A program made the position numbers and the translations under genes. From assembly GCF_025566885.1 (NCBI RefSeq), contig NZ_JAOQJQ010000001.1, positions 744,001 through 808,000 on the forward strand: a stretch of 64,000 bases of DNA. Direction: 5' to 3'. The first letter of the stretch is position 1; the number at the start of each line of letters is the position of its first letter. Shown in pieces: positions 1 to 7,004 of the stretch. The notes under the pieces are model-generated. The model was not told the origin of the DNA. It saw only the letters and a program-made list of their open reading frames with translations, and did no database searches. Source of the stretch: Brotonthovivens ammoniilytica. GTDB lineage: Bacteria; Bacillota; Clostridia; Lachnospirales; Lachnospiraceae.

Positions 1-1
1 T

Positions 2-1078
2 TATCATATTTTTTCTTTGATTAGCGATACAAAAGGGAATACCATTTATCAGAGTGATTTCCCATTTCCAACTTCTGCGAACAATCTGTTGCATGATGTA
101 GAAAAGCAGATTTCTACACAGCCATTATCACAAACAGAAAGCAACACAACTTCACAAGGCGGTTTTCTGGAAATAAGAGGAAAACATCACGATACTTATT
201 TTGTTATTCCTGCTACAATTAGGACAGCAAATGATACCGTATATCATGCAACCTTTCTTTATCAGACAGCCAGTTTGACGGATATTTTACAAAAGACATT
301 GCCAATATATCTTCTTATCTGGCTTTTGGCTTGTATCGTTGTTATCATGCTAACCCGTTATCTGCTGAAAAAGTCGTTTGCTCCAACGGAACGAATACTG
401 CAAAGCCAAAAAGATTTTGTTGCAACAGCGTCCCATGAATTAAAATCTCCACTTGCTGTTATGATTTCCAACACGGATATGCTTCTTGATAATGTTTCCT
501 TAAACGAGCAGGCAAAGCAAGCCGTACAGACCATAGATTTTGAATGTATGCGGTTATCCCGTTTAGTCAAAGATATGTTGCTTTTGGCTTCTTCCGACGC
601 TAAAACATGGACATTGCATAAAAGCACAATCAATGTAGATACCTTGCTCATTACGTTATATGAAACCTACGAACCCGTCTGCATGAAGCAGAATTTAGAA
701 CTAAAACTGCATTTATCCGAGGAAAGTTATCCTGCTATGTTTACCGACAAAGACCGATTATTTCAAATCTTGTGTGTCTTTATGGATAATGCCATTCAAC
801 ATTCCAAGAATAATTCTTTAATAGAGATAGAAGTAATCGCCACCGAAAAAAATATTGCTTTTTCTGTGGTAGACCACGGGCAAGGCATTTCTGATGAAGA
901 TAAGCAGTATATCTTTGACCGATTTTATAGTGGCGACAAGTCCCATACGAACAAATCGAATTTTGGACTGGGACTAAGTATCGCCAAAGAATTAACCCAA
1001 ATGCTGAACGGTATTATCATTATCAATGATACTGCTGGTGGAGGTGCTACTTTTACTGTTAAATTTCCTCTGAAATAG
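2..1078 (+). CDS. sensor histidine kinase, 5'-partial at window edge
   Basis: This is the C-terminal part of a membrane sensor kinase. The frame is open to the first base of the window, so the true start lies upstream; a TTG at 17 is only the first possible start inside. Numbered from that TTG, an extracytoplasmic stretch is followed by one transmembrane segment (about residues 95-114), then the H-box SHELKSPLAVM with the phospho-accepting His140. The ATPase domain shows the N-box DNAIQHS, the G1 box DHGQGISDED, the F-box FDRFYSG and the G2 box GLGLSIAKEL. It resembles VanS-type kinases. Its response regulator is probably just outside the window. It runs opposite to the conjugation genes, so it is accessory cargo of the element. 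Confidence 0.9.
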   Translation, partial: YHIFSLISDTKGNTIYQSDFPFPTSANNLLHDVEKQISTQPLSQTESNTTSQGGFLEIRGKHHDTYFVIPATIRTANDTVYHATFLYQTASLTDILQKTLPIYLLIWLLACIVVIMLTRYLLKKSFAPTERILQSQKDFVATASHELKSPLAVMISNTDMLLDNVSLNEQAKQAVQTIDFECMRLSRLVKDMLLLASSDAKTWTLHKSTINVDTLLITLYETYEPVCMKQNLELKLHLSEESYPAMFTDKDRLFQILCVFMDNAIQHSKNNSLIEIEVIATEKNIAFSVVDHGQGISDEDKQYIFDRFYSGDKSHTNKSNFGLGLSIAKELTQMLNGIIIINDTAGGGATFTVKFPLK

Positions 1079-1081
1079 ATT

Positions 1082-1124
1082 AAGGCTTGCAGATCATACA
1101 CTATGTATGGAGCAAGCCTTTTTT
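1082..1124. terminator. bidirectional terminator after the sensor kinase
   Basis: The 9-bp arms AAGGCTTGC and GCAAGCCTT enclose a loop of about 20 nt and are followed by a T-run on the plus strand. On the minus strand the structure follows the terminator-proximal small gene that stops at 1124. A related hairpin lies at 2831. Confidence 0.8.
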
Positions 1125-1348
1125 CAAATCTTTGTCTTTTTGGTAATCTTGTAAATATATTCTTCTGGGGTAGGGCGTTTATTACCAAAATATTTTTTGA
1201 AATTTGCCTGCACTTCTGGGGCGGTGCTATTCATAGCTTCATCAATCGTTGCTTCAATATCTGCCCGAACATCAGCCAATGATACACCGCCAGCTTTTGC
1301 ACCAGCTTTCAACGCTTTTTTTATATCTCGCTTTTTTAGTCCTATCAT
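1124..1348 (-). CDS. Spo0A C-terminal-domain-like mini-protein
   Basis: A 74-residue protein. The stretch RADIEATIDEA followed by a KKYFGNKRPTPEEYIYKI-type segment resembles the C-terminal DNA-binding domain of the sporulation regulator Spo0A, without any receiver domain. A start at 1348 (MIGLKKRD) is preferred over the upstream ATG at 1366 because GAAAGGTT sits 5 nt before it. Known: Spo0A_C-like stand-alone proteins occur in conjugative elements of Clostridia. Inference: a small DNA-binding accessory protein of unknown target. The similarity is by eye, so the family call is moderate. Confidence 0.55.
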   Translation of the reverse strand: MIGLKKRDIKKALKAGAKAGGVSLADVRADIEATIDEAMNSTAPEVQANFKKYFGNKRPTPEEYIYKITKKTKI

Positions 1349-1393
1349 AATAACCTTTCTTATCATAATTGCAAATTTATAAATTCATTAGTA

Positions 1394-2089
1394 TTAAAAC
1401 TGAAATTCAAATACATTACTAAAATCATTGTTCAAGACATAATAAACTTTATTTTTTTCTGTAGAATATACAAATGAAACCCTAGTTGCCCACAAGTCTT
1501 TTTGAGAAACAGATTTTAATACTTTAAATGCGTCATTTACTGAAAAATCTTTATCATATCCTGCCAATAACTCTTTAGCCACTTCGTATCTTGTATCCCC
1601 AGAAACAATGTACGGCTTTGTTATATCTGGTTTTAGAATAGAATAATTTGTAATAAGTGAAAAATTTTCTTGTTCATATCTATACCCAATTCCGGGTTCA
1701 ATAATTAAAACTCGTCCTTTTTTATCAGAAAGCATAGCTTGCATAGTAGCATCTGGTGCATAAATAATTTTTTTCTTTTTAACAATGTCCAAGGCTTTAT
1801 CAAAAGAAATCTCTGCCTTAATGAATTTTTCTGTTAATTCAGATATTGTAATACAATCCTCGCTTTCTATATACCTTGCATTTTCATTACCATGAACATA
1901 AAGAAGTGTTCCTACATTACCATTTTTATTTATCCCATGAAATGAATGATACAGACCGTCAGGCATTTTAATACCAATATAAAATCTATTTTCTTCGGTA
2001 ATTACAGTATGATCCCATACAGAAAGGTCAATATCAAAATTAAAACCAACAATTTTATCTATACCATTGTAAACAAATCTTGTACACAT
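1394..2089 (-). CDS. Ntn-type linear amide C-N hydrolase (choloylglycine hydrolase/acyltransferase-like)
   Basis: A 231-residue protein beginning Met-Cys-Thr-Arg. An upstream ATG at 2104 is also in frame, but the ribosome site GAGGAG lies inside that extension, 7 nt before the ATG at 2089. With this start, Cys2 becomes the N-terminal nucleophile after Met removal, the hallmark of N-terminal nucleophile hydrolases of the C45/C59 group. That group cleaves linear amides such as penicillins, conjugated bile salts and N-acyl-homoserine lactones. Other support is the domain length and the pattern of a beta-rich N-terminus with GNENARY and YEQENFSLITNYS segments. It is divergent from the TetR gene to its right and shares a control region with it. 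The substrate cannot be read from the sequence. Confidence 0.6.
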   Translation of the reverse strand: MCTRFVYNGIDKIVGFNFDIDLSVWDHTVITEENRFYIGIKMPDGLYHSFHGINKNGNVGTLLYVHGNENARYIESEDCITISELTEKFIKAEISFDKALDIVKKKKIIYAPDATMQAMLSDKKGRVLIIEPGIGYRYEQENFSLITNYSILKPDITKPYIVSGDTRYEVAKELLAGYDKDFSVNDAFKVLKSVSQKDLWATRVSFVYSTEKNKVYYVLNNDFSNVFEFQF

Positions 2090-2128
2090 ATAATCACTCC
2101 TCAAAATACTATTTCAAATAGTCATTTA

Positions 2129-2172
2129 ACTAATCTAATTAGTATTTTAAAATGTTTTTGTAGGAAAGTCAA
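2129..2172 (-). promoter_or_regulatory. promoter and operator of the Ntn hydrolase gene
   Basis: On the minus strand TTGACT (2167-2172) and TAAAAT (2144-2149) are spaced by 17 nt. Immediately downstream, over the expected transcription start, lies the palindrome ACTAATCTAATTAGT (2129-2143). It matches the palindrome in the divergent TetR promoter, so one repressor probably controls both. Confidence 0.75.
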
Positions 2173-2201
2173 TAAATAATCATAATTTTCTAATTGTGTT
2201 A

Positions 2202-2230
2202 TTGACTACACTAATTCAATTAGCTAGAAT
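2202..2230 (+). promoter_or_regulatory. promoter and operator of the tetR-family gene
   Basis: TTGACT (2202-2207) and TAGAAT (2225-2230) are spaced by 17 nt. The spacer is filled by the palindrome ACTAATTCAATTAGC (2210-2224), a near copy of the one at 2129-2143. A dimer bound here would block RNA polymerase. Confidence 0.75.
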
Positions 2231-2266
2231 TGTGTTTGTATGATATTTTGAATGAGGTGCATAACT

Positions 2267-2824
2267 ATGAAAACCACTAAAGAAGCAGTAATAAAAGCAA
2301 CATCAGACTTAGCAGATGAAAAAGGATTAAATAACGTTTCGTTAAAAGCTGTTGCTCAAAAATTAAACATTCGTACACCATCTTTATATAATCACATAGA
2401 AAGTTTAGATAATCTTCTTTTAGAAGTTGCTCATAATGGTATGCGTGACATGAATGAAAGAATGATGAAAATTGCCGTTGGAAAAATGGGGAAAGAAGCA
2501 ATTAAGTTAGTTTCTATCGAATACCTAAACTATATGATTGAACACCCCGGAGTTTATGAAACAATTCAATGGGCTGTGTGGCACGGAACAGAGGAAACAG
2601 CAACCATTTTTAACAACTATCTTTCATTATTAACTACTCTTATCCAATCGTGCAGTCTTAACAAAGACAAAACACTTGAAATATTAAATATGCTTACTGG
2701 AATAATTCACGGTTATACAACTTTGCAATTAGGAAACGCTTTTTCTGCCTCAGATAAAGTTAGATTTGAATTAGCTGAAGCGATAGATACTTTATTAGTC
2801 GGGATTTTCCAGAAGTATAAATAA
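2267..2824 (+). CDS. TetR/AcrR-family regulator with WHG-type ligand domain
   Basis: A 185-residue repressor. The ATG at 2267 (MKTTKEAV) is preferred over 2252 because GAGGTG lies 7 nt upstream of it. The N-terminal helix-turn-helix spans about residues 5-50 (SLKAVAQKLNIRTPSLYNHI), and the C-terminal ligand domain contains AVWHG, typical of the WHG subgroup. It is divergent from the Ntn hydrolase, with two matching palindromes in the shared promoter region, so it most likely represses both itself and the hydrolase until a small-molecule inducer, perhaps the hydrolase substrate, binds. Confidence 0.88.
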   Translation: MKTTKEAVIKATSDLADEKGLNNVSLKAVAQKLNIRTPSLYNHIESLDNLLLEVAHNGMRDMNERMMKIAVGKMGKEAIKLVSIEYLNYMIEHPGVYETIQWAVWHGTEETATIFNNYLSLLTTLIQSCSLNKDKTLEILNMLTGIIHGYTTLQLGNAFSASDKVRFELAEAIDTLLVGIFQKYK

Positions 2825-2830
2825 TATATT

Positions 2831-2870
2831 TAGGCTTGCAAATCAATACAGAACTGCAAGCCTTTTTCTT
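2831..2870. terminator. terminator between tetR and the conjugation genes
   Basis: The arms AGGCTTGCA and TGCAAGCCT are followed by TTTTT on the plus strand. It lies 1 nt from the end of the converging tcpC-like gene, so it may stop transcription from both sides. It is related to the hairpin at 1082-1124. Confidence 0.8.
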
Positions 2871-3782
2871 TTATCCAACAATCTTCCAGTTGCTATCCTT
2901 ATGTAGCACAAGCTCATACTGCGATACCTGCGACGCCTTTGTCTGATTATCAAGGAATTTTACAGCAACTTTGACTTTCACATTCTCCCCGTCCTTTGTA
3001 AAGATAGGGTTTACCAATTCAGAATAAAGGCAGTCCCTGCCGATAGGTTCAAGCACATTTCCAGCTACATAGTAGGCAAGCTCTTTTTCTGTGGCTGTCG
3101 GGTACAGCTTAAAGAATGTTTCCAGAAATGCAGTAGCGTCATTTACGGTATCAGCGTCCACGCTTGCGTCTGTTTCTGGTGTTTTAGGCTCATAGTCTGA
3201 TTTTTCGATTGCTGGTGCAAGGGTAGGGTTCTGAACGATTACCATATCCCCGTCAGCGTCTACATGGACTTTTACAGTATAGGTTGCTTTCACATTGCTT
3301 GTCTGTTCTCCCTCTTTTATCTGCTGATCTACTTCGTAGGTAGCAGAAAAAGTGTCCGTTCCCGACTGTTCGATACTCCACACAATCACATCTGTAACTA
3401 TGGAGCTGGTCGGTATATCTGTTCTGATTGTATCAACATTCAAGTCCTGCAATTCCTTTGTCAGATAACCTCTGATTGCCTGCGTCCTTGCTTCGATAAC
3501 TTCTTTACTGTTATTCCATGTATAATAGGACTTCGCAAAATTCTTCACGAAATTTTCTATCCCGTTGGTGTCCTGCAAGCGAAGTTCAATGGTTTCTTTT
3601 TCATGGGTCGTGTGCTGGTCGATAGCCGTAAAATTCTTATACACCCCAAAACTCACGCTTGCGATAAGCACCACCCACAACGCAATCACGGTTTTCTGAT
3701 GTGTGCCTACCTTGACAGTACGCACCTTTCTTTCTTTTAGTTCTTTGATAGTTTCTGTCTGTTTCTTATTCTTCTTAAACAT
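2871..3782 (-). CDS. TcpC-family conjugation protein (Tn916 Orf13)
   Basis: A 303-residue bitopic protein: a basic cytoplasmic N-terminus, one membrane segment (KTVIALWVVLIASVSFGVY) and an extracellular part of two NTF2-like repeats, the layout of TcpC/Orf13. Known: TcpC-type proteins localise the Gram-positive conjugation channel at the cell pole and are the VirB8 analogue. ATG at 3782 is chosen because AAAGGAC precedes it by 9 nt; a TTG lies at 3791. It is the last gene of the transfer operon, 16 nt after the CwlT gene. Confidence 0.88.
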   Translation of the reverse strand: MFKKNKKQTETIKELKERKVRTVKVGTHQKTVIALWVVLIASVSFGVYKNFTAIDQHTTHEKETIELRLQDTNGIENFVKNFAKSYYTWNNSKEVIEARTQAIRGYLTKELQDLNVDTIRTDIPTSSIVTDVIVWSIEQSGTDTFSATYEVDQQIKEGEQTSNVKATYTVKVHVDADGDMVIVQNPTLAPAIEKSDYEPKTPETDASVDADTVNDATAFLETFFKLYPTATEKELAYYVAGNVLEPIGRDCLYSELVNPIFTKDGENVKVKVAVKFLDNQTKASQVSQYELVLHKDSNWKIVG

Positions 3783-3798
3783 ATTTTTCAAGTCCTTT

Positions 3799-4806
3799 CT
3801 ATTGTTTTACTCGTCCTGCACCGATTAAGTGCTGTTGCCAGTAACTACTACTTAGGTCTGCATATCCTATCGGGTCGCCTGCATGGTACATCTGATTATT
3901 TCCTACATAAATGCCGACGTGGGTTACATACGAACCAGCGTTATAGGTAGAATGGAAAAATACCAAGTCCCCAGCTTTTGCTTGCGAGAGTGGAAGATGT
4001 TGGGTAGCGTCATACTGTGCTTGTGCTGTTCTCGGTAAGGAGATACCAGCTTTTCCATAGCACCATTGCACAAGTCCGCTACAATCAAAGGAAGTGTTCG
4101 GATTACTGCCACCATACACATACTTCCAGCCTTGATATTTCAACGCTTCATTCATAATCGCTTGTGCCGTTGCATTATCAAAGTGTGCCACGGTCAGATA
4201 TTGATTGACTAATTCCACATAGAACATATTTCCATAGCCATACCGCCAGCCCCCATTCTTTGCAACGGCTATCGGGTTGGTGTAGGTTACTTTCTTTCCA
4301 CCCGACTTCTCACGAGCGAAGCTCTCTGCAAGGTTAAAGGTGTGTTTCTTTCCTTTTCCTGCCACATATCCCACATAGCCGCCGCCATAGTTATAGGACT
4401 GTATCGCTACATTCAAATCGTCGATACCTTGATTTTTGCAGGAAGAAAGCAGGGACGCAAAATATTTACACCCCTGCTTGATTGAGCTTTCCGTATCTAA
4501 GGAATTAGGCGGTAGTCCCAGACTTTCCGAACTCTGCATAACATCTTCTGCCGTACCGCCACTTTCTACTTGAATGATAGCCAATAGCACATTGACATAC
4601 TCGGAGATACCGTTTTCTCTGGCGTACTTTTCCACCATAGGCTGATGTTTCAAGACTTCTGCGGATAAGTTCATACCCGTAATGCCAGAAGAAAAATTGC
4701 TATTCTCGTCGTCGCTGTCCGCACTAATTAACACACCAAAGAAAAGCACCAGAGAAAAGAGGATAGGAAACAGAGTGCCAATGAGAGCGATATGTTTCAG
4801 TTTCAT
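3799..4806 (-). CDS. bifunctional lysozyme/NlpC-P60 peptidoglycan hydrolase (Tn916 Orf14, CwlT)
   Basis: A 335-residue cell-wall hydrolase that opens peptidoglycan for the mating channel. One N-terminal membrane segment (about residues 5-28) is followed by a lysozyme-like domain, with catalytic Glu81 in IIQVESGG and the YNYGGG loop. The C-terminal NlpC/P60 endopeptidase has Cys242 in SFDCSGL, His296 in VTHVGIY and His308. All catalytic residues are present. The start overlaps the end of the Orf15 gene by 4 nt, so translation is coupled. Confidence 0.95.
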   Translation of the reverse strand: MKLKHIALIGTLFPILFSLVLFFGVLISADSDDENSNFSSGITGMNLSAEVLKHQPMVEKYARENGISEYVNVLLAIIQVESGGTAEDVMQSSESLGLPPNSLDTESSIKQGCKYFASLLSSCKNQGIDDLNVAIQSYNYGGGYVGYVAGKGKKHTFNLAESFAREKSGGKKVTYTNPIAVAKNGGWRYGYGNMFYVELVNQYLTVAHFDNATAQAIMNEALKYQGWKYVYGGSNPNTSFDCSGLVQWCYGKAGISLPRTAQAQYDATQHLPLSQAKAGDLVFFHSTYNAGSYVTHVGIYVGNNQMYHAGDPIGYADLSSSYWQQHLIGAGRVKQ

Positions 4807-7004
4807 TTTTTCTTCTGTCCTTTCTTCATCACAAGGTTACGAGTTTTCTCTGTTGTCTGCTGGTTCTTTTGGACGGTTTGCGTCTGCTGAACCTTTGTCC
4901 TACGGTCTTTGGTGTAATTCTGGCGTGTTTCCTGTGATACCATTTTTTCTACATTTTGCCTATGTGCTATCTGTGCCGACTGGGTCGCTTTCTTATCAGA
5001 AGCACCAGAAGATAAAGGACGCTCTTTGATAACATTTGTCTTGACTGGTTCACTTGCTTTTGAAGTGGTCGCTGTGGCAGGACGTTTGACTTCCTGCGTT
5101 TTTTCCGCACTCGGCTTTGAAGCTGTGGCTGGTCGCTCATGGGGACGGGTAGCTCCCGTTGTCGCTGATCCGTCAGCCTTTCGCTGTGCCTGCCTTGCTT
5201 CTTGTGCCTTTTGAAGCTCCATACGCTTGTCAGCGATATTTTGTCTATGCTGTTCCTGCTTTTCCAATCGTCCCGTCTGTCTGGACTGCTGTTCCTGCAC
5301 CATGCCACGCTTGAAGTCGGACACGCTGGACTTTGCCTTTTCCTTTGCGGAATACACCGCATAAGCGGTCTGTGTCGGCATATCTTTGATATTCTCTTTG
5401 ACAGCGTTTGCTTTGTCTTTCACTTTATTTTTCGTATCTAAGACAGCACCTACTTTTGAACCTGCACGCTGTCCCATGCTGGAAGTGGTATTGCCCCGAT
5501 TTTCTTTAGAAGCTGTATTTTTTCTTTCAGCTCGTTTTCCAGCAACGGCACTTCCAGCCACCGCACCAGCGACACCGCCCGAAATACCGCCAGCACTTAC
5601 CGCCCTTGCAATACGGTGTTCCATACGCCTAGCCCTATGTCGCATAAACAGATACGGTCTGCGGAAAATTCTTCGTCCCATGCTTTGACTATCATTAGCG
5701 TTCAAAGAGAACATACTCATTAAGTCGCCCAGCTTCATATAGATACCAGCGAAACATACTATCTGCAAGAACGCCACCATGAAAAATGGATAGTCTGTGG
5801 ATATGTTATAAAACATACTGGAAATACTGAACGCCACCGTTACAATGAGCGTTATTCCTGCCCGTGTCATAATGGTATTAAACACCCTCACGATTGCCTG
5901 CTTTGCCATGCTTTCATAGCTCGGTATCATGGAAAGTAAAAAGCTGATAGGTAAAAACATTGCAAAGATAATAAAAAGTATCTGGCTGAACAACATCATG
6001 CCCGTAAGCAAGAATACAAATATTGTTATCCCTAAATTGAAGAACAGTAGGAAGAACACCATGCCTAAACGGTTTACCACCTGCGGTATTGTCAGATTGT
6101 TGTTGTCGTTGTCCTCTATTTCTGTTTTCACGACTTCCTCTCTGGTTTTCCCGTCCTCGTCCTCTGGACTTGCCGATACAAGAGCTTCTACACGGTCTGT
6201 CCCGATTTCCTCTGCGTTGCTGTTTCCAAATTGCAGAAGTAGCCACGGCTGTTCCACTTGAATAGAAAATAAGCTGTCCCGTATCAAGTCCACGCTGTCC
6301 TTGCCCTCGCTTTCAGAGTTGGGGAGCATGATTTTTGTTCCCAAATCAAGTGAAGCGGTACTGATGTCTGATGAAAATTCATTTATCTTCTTGATGTAGT
6401 CGGGAGCATAGGCGATAAACGAAGCGGACAACACGAACACTACCACAAAGTTAATAACAGCGTGAAGTGCCTTACTGGTTTCCCGTTTGATAAGTCCCGT
6501 ATAGGCAACATAAAGTCCTACCACCAAGATAATGAGAAGCAGAAAACCAACATAGAAGCCCGTAGAAGAAAAGCCGTTTTGTGTTACGCCTGCAAGGGTC
6601 TGTATGCTTTTCCCGATACTGTCTGCCATATCGTTGATGAAGTCCAGCTTATAGGCTTCCTGCACCACATAGCCCGTGGCATTGCTTAAATAAAGGCTTA
6701 TCGTCCAGACAAAGTTGGTAATACAGTAAAGCCCGTACTGCACCGATTTTCCGATACCGTCCAGCCAGTTCCACGGAAGCCACGACCAGCTATTATCCAC
6801 ATAAAAATCAAGCTGGTAGTTGGAAAGGGGGTATTTTGAGTAAAGATTTTCTGCGTTTATGGTATCGTCCACAAGCCCCGTCGCATGAGCCACCGTCCCC
6901 AAAAGTGAAAGCAGGATAAGGGAGAGTGCCACGACAAACAGAGCCATTTTGAGAAAGTGGAAAATCTTCTTTTTTGTGAACGCACCTTTTATCCTTTCTT
7001 TCAT
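4803..7004 (-). CDS. polytopic conjugation membrane protein (Tn916 Orf15, VirB6-like)
   Basis: A 733-residue protein. The first about 450 residues carry an apparent signal sequence and eight or so hydrophobic segments. The last about 270 residues are a cytoplasmic, Gln/Lys/Arg-rich, low-complexity and partly coiled-coil tail (KAQEARQAQRKAD and similar). This is the architecture of the CD3337/EF1877 mobilome membrane family, which includes Orf15. Known role: a core component of the translocation pore. The VirB4 stop and this start share one base (TGATG), with GAGGTGGAG as ribosome site. Confidence 0.92.
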   Translation of the reverse strand: MKERIKGAFTKKKIFHFLKMALFVVALSLILLSLLGTVAHATGLVDDTINAENLYSKYPLSNYQLDFYVDNSWSWLPWNWLDGIGKSVQYGLYCITNFVWTISLYLSNATGYVVQEAYKLDFINDMADSIGKSIQTLAGVTQNGFSSTGFYVGFLLLIILVVGLYVAYTGLIKRETSKALHAVINFVVVFVLSASFIAYAPDYIKKINEFSSDISTASLDLGTKIMLPNSESEGKDSVDLIRDSLFSIQVEQPWLLLQFGNSNAEEIGTDRVEALVSASPEDEDGKTREEVVKTEIEDNDNNNLTIPQVVNRLGMVFFLLFFNLGITIFVFLLTGMMLFSQILFIIFAMFLPISFLLSMIPSYESMAKQAIVRVFNTIMTRAGITLIVTVAFSISSMFYNISTDYPFFMVAFLQIVCFAGIYMKLGDLMSMFSLNANDSQSMGRRIFRRPYLFMRHRARRMEHRIARAVSAGGISGGVAGAVAGSAVAGKRAERKNTASKENRGNTTSSMGQRAGSKVGAVLDTKNKVKDKANAVKENIKDMPTQTAYAVYSAKEKAKSSVSDFKRGMVQEQQSRQTGRLEKQEQHRQNIADKRMELQKAQEARQAQRKADGSATTGATRPHERPATASKPSAEKTQEVKRPATATTSKASEPVKTNVIKERPLSSGASDKKATQSAQIAHRQNVEKMVSQETRQNYTKDRRTKVQQTQTVQKNQQTTEKTRNLVMKKGQKKK

